Below, in pieces: positions 9,206 to 18,056 of a DNA stretch of 64,000 bases. Under the pieces are notes generated by a model. That model was not told where the DNA came from. It was given only the letters and a program-made list of their open reading frames with translations, and ran no database searches. Position 1 is the first letter of the stretch; each line of letters opens with the position of its first letter. A program made the translations under genes and the position numbers. This stretch comes from Saprospiraceae bacterium (GTDB taxonomy: Bacteria > Bacteroidota > Bacteroidia > Chitinophagales > Saprospiraceae): contig JADKAA010000029.1 in assembly GCA_016715465.1 (NCBI GenBank), positions 806,001 to 870,000 of the forward strand, read 5' to 3'.

Positions 9206-9784
9206 ATGAAAAGATCGATTTGTGTGTTACTCCTCTGCTGTTTGTTCGGGTATCTCACCTCAGCCCAGATAGCGGTAGTTAATTCAGGCTTTGAAGACCA
9301 GGCTTCCGACGCCACTGTACCCAAGGGTTGGTTACCGTGCGAGGATGGCACCACACCCGATATTTTACCCGGCTTTTGGGGTGAGTACGGCGAGGCAAGC
9401 CAGGGCGAAACGTATGTTGGCCTCATCACAAGGGAAAACTCCACTTTCGAAAGCATTGGCCAGCGCATGCCTTCGGTCCTGAAAAAGGGCGAATGTTATC
9501 AGTTCAAAGTTGACCTGGCGCGCGGAGCCGTCTATTCAGGGTTCAACAAGGCGGTCAAATTAAGGGTGTGGCTGGGTGAAAATAAATGCGATAAAGGGCA
9601 AATGATCTACCTCAGTGACTTTATCCAACATACAGACTGGAAGCCCTATCTCATTGAGTTTACGCCGGATAAAGATTACCGGTATTTCAGGATGGAAGCC
9701 CATGTCAAAGACGGAAGTTTCTCACATAAAGGCAACATCCTCATCGACAACATGAGTTCGATCCGGCGCTGCAGCCGGGTTTGA
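9206..9784 (+). CDS. Secreted carbohydrate-binding-like (jelly-roll) protein
   Basis: A 192-residue protein with a Sec signal peptide (MKRSICVLLLCCLFGYLTSAQ). The mature part begins IAVVNSGFEDQ and later has KPYLIEFTPD and GNILIDNMSSI, the pattern of galactose-binding-like beta-sandwich (CBM-type) domains that open with N-x-GFE and end with an ILIDN strand. The ligand is unknown. In Bacteroidota such domains are common in cell-surface proteins, but this one stands alone with no CTD or lipobox. The stop is 11 bp before the glpD ATG, so cotranscription is likely, although no functional tie is obvious. Confidence 0.65.
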   Translation: MKRSICVLLLCCLFGYLTSAQIAVVNSGFEDQASDATVPKGWLPCEDGTTPDILPGFWGEYGEASQGETYVGLITRENSTFESIGQRMPSVLKKGECYQFKVDLARGAVYSGFNKAVKLRVWLGENKCDKGQMIYLSDFIQHTDWKPYLIEFTPDKDYRYFRMEAHVKDGSFSHKGNILIDNMSSIRRCSRV

Positions 9785-9795
9785 TTTTAGTCCCC

Positions 9796-11223
9796 ATGAA
9801 TTACCCCCGCACACAACAGCTAAATATCCTGAAAACGACCTCACGGTGGGACGTGATTGTCATTGGGGGTGGAGCTTCAGGTTTGGGCGTTGCGCTCGAT
9901 GCGGTGTCCAGGGGCTTAAAAACACTGGTCGTTGAAAGGGCTGACTTTGGCTCCGGCACTTCCGGCAAAAGTACCAAGTTGGCACACGGCGGTGTGCGAT
10001 ACCTGGCTCAGGGCAGCTGGAAGTTGGTACGAGAAGCCCTGCAGGAACGCAAATACATGATGGAAAAAGCCGCCCATCTTTGTGTCGCCAGAAAATTCAT
10101 AATTCCTGTTTACGATTGGTTCCATCTGATAAAATATTTTGTCGGGTTAAAAATCTACGATATTTTAGCCGGCAGCAATAACCTTAACTCAAGCCGGTGG
10201 ATGACCAAAGCCCAGGTCCTATCGGCCCTGCCCCGTTTAAAACAATCTGGCTTGCTTGGCGGCATTGGTTATGAAGATGGCAGTTTTGATGACTCGAGAC
10301 TTTGTATCGACCTGGTCACGACCATCCATCACCATGGTGGGCTTTGTATCAACTACATGCCCTTTACTGGTTTGATTCACTTTAATGGCAAGGTCGATGG
10401 CATCCACTTGCAGGATGTGACAAATGGGCTGGAATATACCGCGCACTCAGGATTGGTGGTTAATGCCACCGGTGTGGAAGCCGGAAATTTGATGCTTAAA
10501 GAGCATATCAAAGAAAAGTATGTCATTCGCTCGAGTAAAGGCAGCCACATTGTATTGAAAAGTGATATAAACACCGGATTTGGTATGATGATTCCTTCTA
10601 CGGCAGATGGCCGTGTCATTTTCGCCATTCCCTGGAAGGGTAAACTCTTGGTCGGCACCACCGACGTATCTCCGGACAAAGGCACGGCGCCATTAATGCC
10701 TTCACCGGATGAAGTAAACTATTTGCTTTCCCACCTCAATGCCTATTTTGATCCGCCATTTGTGGAAGGCGACATCAGTGCAAGCTTCTCCGGGCTGAGG
10801 CCATTGGTGAGCCTGGTCGATGACAAACGGCATACCCTGGAGGTGAGCCGGCATCACAAAGTGGTTATAGCGCCTACGGGACTGGTATCCATCATTGGTG
10901 GTAAATGGACCATATTCCGGAAGATGGGCATGGACACCCTGAATGCAGCGTCAGAAGCCGCACTTCTCGATTGTATGCCTTCAACATCAGCGCAATTGCA
11001 GATCACTCCCTCATTTACTTTTTCACAAAGCGACTATATTCACCCGGAACTGCCTTACAGCCTTGCCGACATAAAACAAATACTTGAGCAGGAATATGTG
11101 GTAACCCTGGATGACCTGGTGAGCAGACGCACCAGTTGCACCAGCATAAGTACCCTCGCCACGCAAGAGGTAATGCCTGTGCTGACCAGGTTATTCGAGG
11201 ATTTTAAAACAAATGGCAGCTGA
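9796..11223 (+). CDS. glpD: Aerobic glycerol-3-phosphate dehydrogenase
   Basis: FAD flavoprotein at the inner membrane that oxidises glycerol-3-phosphate to dihydroxyacetone phosphate and passes electrons to quinone. The N-terminus has the dinucleotide fold VIVIGGGASGLGVALDA and the GlpD signature KSTKLAHGGVRYL. Later, VGTTDVSPD, ASFSGLRPLV and SIIGGKWTIFRKM match the FAD- and substrate-binding regions. The ATG at 9796 is preferred over an upstream TTG at 9781 that overlaps the previous gene. At 475 residues it is shorter than many homologues (about 530-560), because the C-terminal helical domain ends early after LVSRRTS. This may be natural or a late frame change, but I could not find an alternative frame that restores the family's C-terminus. 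Confidence 0.92.
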   Translation: MNYPRTQQLNILKTTSRWDVIVIGGGASGLGVALDAVSRGLKTLVVERADFGSGTSGKSTKLAHGGVRYLAQGSWKLVREALQERKYMMEKAAHLCVARKFIIPVYDWFHLIKYFVGLKIYDILAGSNNLNSSRWMTKAQVLSALPRLKQSGLLGGIGYEDGSFDDSRLCIDLVTTIHHHGGLCINYMPFTGLIHFNGKVDGIHLQDVTNGLEYTAHSGLVVNATGVEAGNLMLKEHIKEKYVIRSSKGSHIVLKSDINTGFGMMIPSTADGRVIFAIPWKGKLLVGTTDVSPDKGTAPLMPSPDEVNYLLSHLNAYFDPPFVEGDISASFSGLRPLVSLVDDKRHTLEVSRHHKVVIAPTGLVSIIGGKWTIFRKMGMDTLNAASEAALLDCMPSTSAQLQITPSFTFSQSDYIHPELPYSLADIKQILEQEYVVTLDDLVSRRTSCTSISTLATQEVMPVLTRLFEDFKTNGS

Positions 11224-11291
11224 TTGCATTTAAGTAACAAAAGTCACCCAGGTGTGCCAGCTTGCCCTTACCTTTGCAAAAAATTAGACTC

Positions 11292-11726
11292 ATGAAATAT
11301 TTAATGTTGCTCATCCTTTTTTCAGGTCAATTGTTTGCTTCATGCAAGCAACCGGTGACAGAGTCAGCCAATCAAGTTCAGGCAGCTGAACCTGCTGTAG
11401 TGACAGCTCCGGATCAGGGTAATCCCGTTTTAAAAAATATCAATGTAGCGGAAGCGCGGAAACTGATGGCCGAAAATAAGGACCTCGTCATCCTGGATGT
11501 TAGGACACCGGGAGAAGTGTCTCAGGGCATCATTAAAGGTGCCGTGGTCATAGACATCAAAGATCCTGCATTCCTGGAAAAAGTAAATAAGTTGGATAAA
11601 TCAAAGCCAACGCTGGTCTATTGCAAAGTGGGCGGCCGAAGTGCCAGGGCTGCTGATGCAATGTCACAGCAGGGTTTTAAGACATTATATAACTTAAATG
11701 GAGGCTACGACGCCTGGAAAAAATAA
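11292..11726 (+). CDS. Rhodanese-domain lipoprotein
   Basis: A 144-residue lipoprotein: signal peptide with lipobox LFASC, lipidated Cys at position 18, a short linker, then one rhodanese domain (about residues 46-144) with DVRTPGEVSQGIIKGA and the active-site loop CKVGGRSARAA. Cys111 is the presumed sulfur-carrying residue. It acts at the cell envelope as a sulfurtransferase or sulfur-binding protein, and the substrate is unknown. The ATG at 11292 is chosen because the lipobox follows directly from it. A -7-like TACCTTTG lies at 11269-11276. The next gene starts 12 bp downstream, so the two are probably cotranscribed. Confidence 0.9.
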   Translation: MKYLMLLILFSGQLFASCKQPVTESANQVQAAEPAVVTAPDQGNPVLKNINVAEARKLMAENKDLVILDVRTPGEVSQGIIKGAVVIDIKDPAFLEKVNKLDKSKPTLVYCKVGGRSARAADAMSQQGFKTLYNLNGGYDAWKK

Positions 11727-11738
11727 GCCAGAAAAAAA

Positions 11739-12749
11739 ATGGAACTACTCAAAACCTTTCTTAACGGTTATGCCGGTTATGCGGGATACCTCTGGTATGA
11801 AGTCACCCACCCTACCTGGCATAATTATTTTTATTGGCTGATCGGTGTTTCGCTGTTTTTTTTCAGCCTGGAGAGGTTAGCGCCCTGGAGGAAAAACCAG
11901 CCAAGGTTCAGGAAGGATTTCTGGCTCGACTTCTTTTATATGTTTTTCAATTTTTTCCTGTTTTCCCTGATCATCTACAACGCCGCATCCGATGTGGTGG
12001 TCCGACTGTTTAATGATGGGATAAAATACATTTTCCAATTTGACCTTCAGGCTTCCAATCCCATGAATTCGTGGCCTATGTGGGCGATCTTGCTCACGGG
12101 CTTCCTGGTACGGGATTTTGTGCAATGGTGGGTTCACCGGCTGTTGCACCGCCTGCCATTTTTATGGAATTTCCACAAGGTGCACCATTCGGTGGAGCAA
12201 ATGGGTTTTGCCGCGCACCTGAGGTATCACTGGATGGAAAATGTCGTTTACCGTTCCATTGAATATATTCCACTCGCGCTGATGGGCATTGGCCTTTATG
12301 ATTTTTTCATCATACATATTTTTGCGCTCTCCATCGGACACTACAACCACAGCAACATTACCGTTGACCGGCGCATTTCAGGTGCGGTGTTGGGTGCATT
12401 TATTGGCATCATAATAGCCAGCGGCTCATTGGACATTCATTTGCTGAATGATTATTCCATTTTGGTAAAATTGCTGGCCATCGCAGCGAGCACCACCGCC
12501 GGATATTTTGTGATCGGCCCTTTTATGAAACATATTTTCAATAGTCCCGAAATGCATATCTGGCATCATGCTGCAGAAATGCCTGCCGACAAACCCTATG
12601 GCATTAATTTCGGCATAAGTCTGGCCATTTGGGATTACCTCTTTGGCACAGCCCGTATACCTGCAGAGGGCAGGGACATTGTCCTGGGCTTTGACGGGCT
12701 CAATGAATTTCCAGCTGATTTTATCGGACAAAATAAATATGGCTTCTGA
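11739..12749 (+). CDS. Fatty acid hydroxylase / sterol desaturase family membrane protein
   Basis: A 336-residue multi-pass membrane protein with the histidine clusters of the di-iron hydroxylase superfamily: HRLLH near residue 132, FHKVHH near 144, HYNHSN near 200 and MHIWHH near 272. These bind two irons and use oxygen to hydroxylate or desaturate a lipid. The substrate, whether a fatty acid, an isoprenoid or a carotenoid, cannot be assigned. Several hydrophobic segments precede the first cluster. It follows the rhodanese lipoprotein closely. Confidence 0.88.
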   Translation: MELLKTFLNGYAGYAGYLWYEVTHPTWHNYFYWLIGVSLFFFSLERLAPWRKNQPRFRKDFWLDFFYMFFNFFLFSLIIYNAASDVVVRLFNDGIKYIFQFDLQASNPMNSWPMWAILLTGFLVRDFVQWWVHRLLHRLPFLWNFHKVHHSVEQMGFAAHLRYHWMENVVYRSIEYIPLALMGIGLYDFFIIHIFALSIGHYNHSNITVDRRISGAVLGAFIGIIIASGSLDIHLLNDYSILVKLLAIAASTTAGYFVIGPFMKHIFNSPEMHIWHHAAEMPADKPYGINFGISLAIWDYLFGTARIPAEGRDIVLGFDGLNEFPADFIGQNKYGF

Positions 12750-12832
12750 GTGGTTATTGACCTGATAGGTACTTTTAATCCCTAAAATGGCTCGATGTCG
12801 TGCAGAAACATTTTGTGTACAGACTTTGTTAG

Positions 12833-12840
12833 TAATTTTG
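12833..12840 (+). promoter_or_regulatory. -7 box of the thioredoxin-lipoprotein gene
   Basis: TAATTTTG, a match to TAnnTTTG, ends 15 bases before the ATG at 12856. A TTTG lies 17 bases upstream, slightly close for a -33 element. Confidence 0.5.
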
Positions 12841-12855
12841 TAAAAAAATAATACG

Positions 12856-13260
12856 ATGCAAAAGCCGTTTTTTCTATTGATGTTGGGAATGTTTACTTTT
12901 CTTTCCTGTTCGAAAGAAAACCTAGTCCCTGCCAATACCACCCTCGAAGAGGTCACCGATCTTGCGGCCTACAATGCAAAAATCAACAGTGGCGTTTCCA
13001 TTGTTTTTTTCCATGCCACGTGGTGCACTAAATGTGCGGCACAGCGACCCGCGGTAGAAGAACTAACTTTAGACAATCGTTTTAACACCGTTTTCTTCGG
13101 TCAGGTGGATTACGAAAAAAATAAAACCATCGTCAATCAAAGTGATGTAACCGGCTTTCCTACCATCCTCATCTTTAAAGATGGCGTGGAAAAAGCCAGG
13201 TATGAAAGCGTGGGCACATCCAAAACTACCCTCGAAAACAAATTACTGGAATTGTTATAA
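12856..13260 (+). CDS. Thioredoxin-like lipoprotein
   Basis: A 134-residue lipoprotein with lipobox FLSC (Cys18) followed by a thioredoxin fold. The redox motif WCTKC has Cys57 and Cys60, and the cis-proline loop is GFPTILIF. It probably works in the periplasm or at the outer membrane as a thiol-disulfide reductase. The partner is unknown. The downstream 259 bp to mnmA hold no gene I can support, only the mnmA promoter at the end. Confidence 0.9.
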   Translation: MQKPFFLLMLGMFTFLSCSKENLVPANTTLEEVTDLAAYNAKINSGVSIVFFHATWCTKCAAQRPAVEELTLDNRFNTVFFGQVDYEKNKTIVNQSDVTGFPTILIFKDGVEKARYESVGTSKTTLENKLLELL

Positions 13261-13496
13261 AGTGGGATAACATCAATTTCTATAAAGATTCGGCTTCCTA
13301 AGGTTGAGTGATTTCACCCGCGGAAGCAGTTTCATTGATGTGGTTTAACATTTGCGTAAAAAGGAATTTTTACCCTCTGTGTATAACAATCGGTGTACAG
13401 GCATGCAATTTCACCGCTATTCTGACATCCATCTGTTTTGAGGCCCAATACTAGCCTTAACCCTTCATATGGCGACCACGGTAGAACAAAAAGTCG

Positions 13497-13504
13497 TATT
13501 TTTG
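13497..13504 (+). promoter_or_regulatory. -7 box of mnmA
   Basis: TATTTTTG, a match to TAnnTTTG, ends 15 bases before the mnmA ATG. No clear -33 TTTG at the right distance. Confidence 0.45.
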
Positions 13505-13519
13505 CATTTTAATTGATAC

Positions 13520-14629
13520 ATGAGTAAACACGGCAGGGTTTTGGTGGCCATGAGTGGCGGAATTGACAGCACAGTGGCAGCAATGCTCCTCCATGAGGAG
13601 GGCTATGAAGTCGTGGGCATAACCATGAAGACCTGGGACTATGCCAACAGCGGGGGATCGAAAAAAGAAACCGGTTGCTGTAGTCTGGATTCCATCAATG
13701 ATGCCCGACAGGTGGCTGTCCACATGGGTTTTCACCACTTTATCATTGACATCCGCAATGAATTTGGAGATTATGTCATCGACAACTTTGTCGATGAATA
13801 CCTGGCGGGGCGAACACCCAATCCGTGTGTGTTGTGCAATACCCACATCAAATGGAGTGCCTTGCTGAAAAGAGCCGATGCCATGGATTGCGCCTTTATA
13901 GCCACCGGACATTATGCCGTCATCAAAGAACTGGAAGGCCGGAAGTTTATATCCAAAGGAAAAGACGATCGAAAAGACCAGTCTTATGTGCTGTGGGGGC
14001 TCTCTCAGGAATGTCTCGAAAGGAGTCAGTTTCCTTTGGGTCAGTTTTCCAAAGAAGAAATCAGGAAGATGGCCTTTGACAGGGGTTATGAGGAATTGTC
14101 TAAAAAAGCAGAGAGTTACGAAATATGTTTTGTGCCCGACAACGATTACCGCTCATTTTTGAAAAGAAGAGTTGACGGACTCGAAGAAAGAGTGGCCGGT
14201 GGTCATTTTACGGATGTGAAGGGCAACATACTTGGCGTGCATGAGGGTTATCCGTTTTATACCATTGGTCAGCGAAAAGGGCTGGGTACCGCATTTGGCA
14301 AACCGATGTACGTGACAGAGATCATACCCCAAACCAATACCGTGGTGTTGGGAGAAGTGGAAGACCTGATGCGCAATGGCATGGTAGTAAGAGGCATCAA
14401 CGCCATGAAATATGCCACCATCCCGGAAGGACTTGAGGTGACCACGCAGGTGAGATACAATGACAAAGGCACTTTAAGCGTTATCCATCCAACAAATGAC
14501 GGAAATGTTCAGATTGAATTTTACGCCCACGTCAAGGGTATTGCCCCCGGCCAGTCCGCCGTTTTTTATGAAGGAGACGATGTGGTGGGCGGAGGCATCA
14601 TTCAAAGCAGTCTGCTCACGAATCCTTAA
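13520..14629 (+). CDS. mnmA: tRNA-specific 2-thiouridylase MnmA
   Basis: Makes 2-thiouridine at wobble position 34 of tRNA-Glu, -Gln and -Lys, taking sulfur from a relay of donor proteins. A PP-loop ATP-binding motif MSGGIDST starts at residue 11. The first catalytic Cys is C103 in NPCVLCN and the second is C203 in SYEICFVPD. The C-terminal half has the RGLGT-like QRKGLGTAFGKPMYV segment and a beta-barrel tRNA-binding domain. Its 369 residues are normal. The following lipoprotein gene starts 13 bp after its stop. Confidence 0.97.
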   Translation: MSKHGRVLVAMSGGIDSTVAAMLLHEEGYEVVGITMKTWDYANSGGSKKETGCCSLDSINDARQVAVHMGFHHFIIDIRNEFGDYVIDNFVDEYLAGRTPNPCVLCNTHIKWSALLKRADAMDCAFIATGHYAVIKELEGRKFISKGKDDRKDQSYVLWGLSQECLERSQFPLGQFSKEEIRKMAFDRGYEELSKKAESYEICFVPDNDYRSFLKRRVDGLEERVAGGHFTDVKGNILGVHEGYPFYTIGQRKGLGTAFGKPMYVTEIIPQTNTVVLGEVEDLMRNGMVVRGINAMKYATIPEGLEVTTQVRYNDKGTLSVIHPTNDGNVQIEFYAHVKGIAPGQSAVFYEGDDVVGGGIIQSSLLTNP

Positions 14630-14642
14630 TAGCTATGTATTT

Positions 14643-15389
14643 ATGAAAAGCAGAATAATTTCAGCACTGTTTCTTGGTCTCATTTTGTTTATGCTGGATG
14701 CCTGTAATGAAGAGTCAATTCCAGCTACACTATTTCCCGAAGATAAAGCGTATTACCCCCTGGAATCGGGAAAATTCATTACGTATAAATACGACAGCAT
14801 CGTCTATGATGACCAGGGTTTTACCAAATACAACCTATCCGGCTATATCCGGGAAGTAACGGGTGAACTGCTCAAAAACACAGAAGACGAACAGCAGTAC
14901 CGGCTCATCAAGTATTGGAGAAAAGACACCACAGACATGTGGTTGCTCACAGATGTGGAGACCATCACCGCAACAGATGGAAAACTTATCCGGACAGAAG
15001 AAAATCTCCCCTTCATCAGACTTGTTTTTCCCAATGATCCAAATATCCGCTGGAACGGCAATGCCCTGTTTGATGAAAACACGACGGTAAAAGTTTATGG
15101 AGAACCCATCAAAATGTTTCAGGGCTGGAGTTATGAGGTCATTAATAAAGATGTACCACTCACGCTACCTGCCATTGCGCTGGATTCAACACTGGAGGTC
15201 ATCGAAGTGGACGATGATGCATCCATTTTTTCAAAAAGGTATGTGAAACAAGTATATGCCAAAGATATTGGTCCCGTAAAAAGGGAAATGCAAATTTATG
15301 ACACCCAAAGACCTGATGCCGGTAAACCGTGGGAATCATACGCAGAAAAAGGTTTCTCCCTGGTTCAGGTAATGATAGATCATAACTGA
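14643..15389 (+). CDS. Uncharacterised lipoprotein
   Basis: A 248-residue protein. The ATG at 14643 gives a signal peptide with a lipobox-like MLDAC (lipid Cys at about residue 20), while a longer frame into mnmA has no support. The mature part starts with YYPLESGKFITYKYDSIVYDD, a pattern I know from Bacteroidota lipoproteins of unknown role, and is acidic and rich in beta strands. No catalytic motif is seen. It sits between mnmA and rimM. Its stop TGA overlaps the rimM ATG by one base, so the two are translationally coupled. Confidence 0.8.
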   Translation: MKSRIISALFLGLILFMLDACNEESIPATLFPEDKAYYPLESGKFITYKYDSIVYDDQGFTKYNLSGYIREVTGELLKNTEDEQQYRLIKYWRKDTTDMWLLTDVETITATDGKLIRTEENLPFIRLVFPNDPNIRWNGNALFDENTTVKVYGEPIKMFQGWSYEVINKDVPLTLPAIALDSTLEVIEVDDDASIFSKRYVKQVYAKDIGPVKREMQIYDTQRPDAGKPWESYAEKGFSLVQVMIDHN

Positions 15390-15901
15390 TGGAGAGGCCG
15401 GTGTATTTTCCCATAGGCAACCTGGTCAAACCCTTTGGTCACCAGGGTCATATGTATGCCACGGTGAAAGATGAATTTGGAGCGTATGTCGAAGGACTGG
15501 AACATATTTTTCTTCAGGTGGACGGTGCCTACATTCCATTTTTTATTGCCGAAATCGAAGGAGAGGCCGCGGCACAACTAAAGCTGGAAGAAATTGATTC
15601 TCCACAGGTTGCAGCGAAATATTCCGGCAAGACGATTTATGTGACCCGCGACCAATTTCCGGAAAAAACTAAACACCGCCTGGATAAACTGGCCGAACTT
15701 AAAGGTTTTCAGGCTTTTAACGAAGATACACTGCTGGGTCCGGTGAACGATGTTCTTGAATTTCCCGCCCAAATGATGCTCAGTATAACCACTGGAGGAA
15801 AATCCGTACTGATACCCCTGGTCGAAGCCTTTATTGTCAATATTGATACAAAAAATAAAAAAATTGTGCTAAAAATACACGAAGACCTATTAAATCTTTG
15901 A
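15389..15901 (+). CDS. rimM: Ribosome maturation factor RimM
   Basis: Helps assemble the head of the 30S subunit by binding ribosomal protein S19. The 170-residue protein has the N-terminal IGNLVKPFGHQGHMYA start (RimM domain) and the C-terminal PRC-barrel with LIPLVEAFIVNIDTKNK and the ending IHEDLLNL, which fits the family pattern of a short hydrophobic LPEGLL-type tail. Overlaps the stop of the upstream lipoprotein gene by one base. The usual neighbours rpsP and trmD are not in the window. Confidence 0.9.
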   Translation: MERPVYFPIGNLVKPFGHQGHMYATVKDEFGAYVEGLEHIFLQVDGAYIPFFIAEIEGEAAAQLKLEEIDSPQVAAKYSGKTIYVTRDQFPEKTKHRLDKLAELKGFQAFNEDTLLGPVNDVLEFPAQMMLSITTGGKSVLIPLVEAFIVNIDTKNKKIVLKIHEDLLNL

Positions 15902-15991
15902 TGGACTAAATTTTTGCACTTAGTTTTATCGCGAAATAGGGGTTCAAAGATCCAATAGTGTCATAGTTTATACATTATAGTTTTTTTTAAT

Positions 15992-15999
15992 TAGTTTTG
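15992..15999 (+). promoter_or_regulatory. -7 box of the DUF6089 gene
   Basis: TAGTTTTG (TAnnTTTG) lies 21 bases before the TTG start at 16021 and 51 before the first in-frame ATG. Confidence 0.45.
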
Positions 16000-16020
16000 T
16001 AAATCAATTTAAACCAGGCT

Positions 16021-16875
16021 TTGATTTTTATTAGGTTGTGCATATGGACAATGCTTTTTCTGGCTTCGGCTTTGGCTTCAGGTCAACAATATGGCCTGGG
16101 TATTCTTCTTGGTGCCAGTCAGTATAAAGGGGACATGGCCGATTACAGCGAGGGTCTGTATGAAAACCTCAGGCCCGTAAAAGGTGTACAATTCAACTAT
16201 GAAATCCACCGCAGAATAAGTTTTAGCGCATCTTACATACATACTTATATGATGGGTTATGACATAGATGCCGATGCATTGGACCGGAGGATGCGCAATC
16301 TGCATTTTAAATCGAGTCTTGATGAACTGAGTGTTACCTTTAACTTCTACCCCATCTCCTTTATAACCTCTAAAGAATACCGTTTAAAGCCATATATAAA
16401 AACGGGTATTGGGGTTTTCTTATTCAATCCAAAGGCGGAATACGAATCTGAATGGCACAGCCTGCAGCCGCTGCACACCGAAGGTCAGGGCATGCCTTTG
16501 TCGGGGTTAAAACCATACAATCTTGTGGACATCAGTTATCCGTTTGGAGTGGGTTTGGAATATAACCTTTGTTCTTTTCTTAAATTAAGGGTAGAAATAA
16601 GTCCCCGCAAGACCTTCACTGATTACCTGGATGACGTCAGTTCCGATTATTATGACCTGGACAATATTCGAAAATTTTCTTCGGATATAGCCGCAAAAAT
16701 GGCTTATCGCGCTGAGGACTGGAGCCTGGAAAATACCGCTCCTGAAGTTGATGGCATACAAAGGGGCAACCCGGAAAACAAAGACTGGTACATCATTCAC
16801 CAGTTCAGTATGTTGTACGTATTTGGCAAAAAAACAAAGCCTGAAGAAGTGACGCCTCCACCTGCCACCCTTTGA
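16021..16875 (+). CDS. Outer-membrane beta-barrel protein (DUF6089/PorG-like)
   Basis: A secreted protein of about 284 residues. It opens with the YGLGILLGASQYKGDMA pattern, followed by alternating strands such as VQFNYEIHRRISFSASYIH, typical of the DUF6089 outer-membrane barrels that include PorG-like type IX secretion parts. The link to type IX secretion is family inference. The start is a TTG at 16021, because it gives a full signal peptide (IRLCIWTMLFLASALASGQQ) and there is a stop just upstream. An ATG at 16051 would leave only a short hydrophobic signal. A damaged ATG is possible. Confidence 0.65.
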   Translation: MIFIRLCIWTMLFLASALASGQQYGLGILLGASQYKGDMADYSEGLYENLRPVKGVQFNYEIHRRISFSASYIHTYMMGYDIDADALDRRMRNLHFKSSLDELSVTFNFYPISFITSKEYRLKPYIKTGIGVFLFNPKAEYESEWHSLQPLHTEGQGMPLSGLKPYNLVDISYPFGVGLEYNLCSFLKLRVEISPRKTFTDYLDDVSSDYYDLDNIRKFSSDIAAKMAYRAEDWSLENTAPEVDGIQRGNPENKDWYIIHQFSMLYVFGKKTKPEEVTPPPATL

Positions 16876-16916
16876 TTTTTATCCACAATACCCTTTGCAA
16901 CAAAAAATTTATACCC

Positions 16917-17825
16917 TCATTTGGTTTCCGGAATCAGGAGCACATACTTTTTGTCTTTGCCGGTAAGTTTGGTATCTATCAACCATGGATTATAATACTT
17001 GAGCAAACGATAGCTAATGCCATATTTGTGGGCAAGTTCACTCAAATTTTCAATGGGGGCCACCACTTCCACTTCATTCAGTCCCTTGTGCGGGCCATAT
17101 TTCTGGTCTTCATCCACATAATAGCCAAAACCCTCAGGGTTACACATAATCTCTTTTAGCGCCACAATTCTGAAAATATAGCGTGAAGTTTCTTCATTGA
17201 GGTTGACGTCAAAAAAGGACCGCTCGTCCTGGGCTTCCAGCGACTTGTTCAGAGCAGCCAGCCCCATGTTGTATGCAGCTGCTGCATTGATCCACGAGCC
17301 CGTTTTGTTTTTCAACATCTTTATGAATTTTGCTGCGGCCCGCGTAGATTTTTCGTAGTGGAATCTTTCCTCCACTTCCGTATTCACTTCCAAACCATAA
17401 TCACCGGCGGTACCTTTCATAAACTGCCATAAGCCTTTTGCCCCGGATGATGAGGTTGCATTGGTCAGATTGCTTTCAGCGACCGCAAGAAATTTAAAAT
17501 CTTCCGGTATTCCTTCTTCTCTTAAAATACGCTCAATCATGGGAAAATACCGGTTGGCATTTTTTAAGGCAAGTACCGTGCTGGTATGGTGATAGGCGTT
17601 TAATAAAAGTTCCCGTTCAAGGCGCTCCCTGGTGTCAACATTCATTGGAATATTTTCTCCGGCGAAAGAAAATGAAGAACCCAACTTTGGTGGTCGAACC
17701 AATTGTGGCAATTCATAGATGGGTGGCATCACTTTGGGTGAAGTGTAAGACAAACCCAATAAAGAACCCAGGACCAAAAGGGCGCCTAAAAATATGCCTC
17801 CTAAAAATTGATTTTGTTTGAACAT
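16917..17825 (-). CDS. Membrane-anchored lytic transglycosylase with LysM domain (MltD-like)
   Basis: Cleaves peptidoglycan glycan strands to 1,6-anhydromuramyl ends. An N-terminal signal anchor (residues about 7-27) is followed by an SLT domain whose catalytic Glu is E117 in AVAESNLTN, then SSSGAKGLWQFM and AAYNMG, the classic family motifs. The C-terminal 45 residues form a LysM-type domain (LSELAHKYGISYRLLKYYNPWL), which binds the glycan. The 302 residues make it a compact member. It converges on the DUF6089 gene with 41 bp between the stops. Confidence 0.92.
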   Translation of the reverse strand: MFKQNQFLGGIFLGALLVLGSLLGLSYTSPKVMPPIYELPQLVRPPKLGSSFSFAGENIPMNVDTRERLERELLLNAYHHTSTVLALKNANRYFPMIERILREEGIPEDFKFLAVAESNLTNATSSSGAKGLWQFMKGTAGDYGLEVNTEVEERFHYEKSTRAAAKFIKMLKNKTGSWINAAAAYNMGLAALNKSLEAQDERSFFDVNLNEETSRYIFRIVALKEIMCNPEGFGYYVDEDQKYGPHKGLNEVEVVAPIENLSELAHKYGISYRLLKYYNPWLIDTKLTGKDKKYVLLIPETK

Positions 17826-17833
17826 GATAAGAA

Positions 17834-17841
17834 CAAATATA
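17834..17841 (-). promoter_or_regulatory. -7 box of the lytic transglycosylase gene
   Basis: Reads TATATTTG on the minus strand and ends 8 bases before the ATG at 17825, implying a leaderless or nearly leaderless message. Confidence 0.45.
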
Positions 17842-18056
17842 CTTGCAAGTTATATCATTTTAACGGTCGCCGGGTGTAAAATATTCGCCGATATGGCCGA
17901 GGCTTCTTTATTATTCAGATTTTACTACCTTTCATTTTTGAATGGGCAGTAGTCTTTTCCAAAATTTAACATTCCCTTAAATCAATATTTGCCAAATTCC
18001 TGCAAAATCTAAATGGGTTTTTCCAAATTTGCCATAACTTTACGTGAAATTACATC

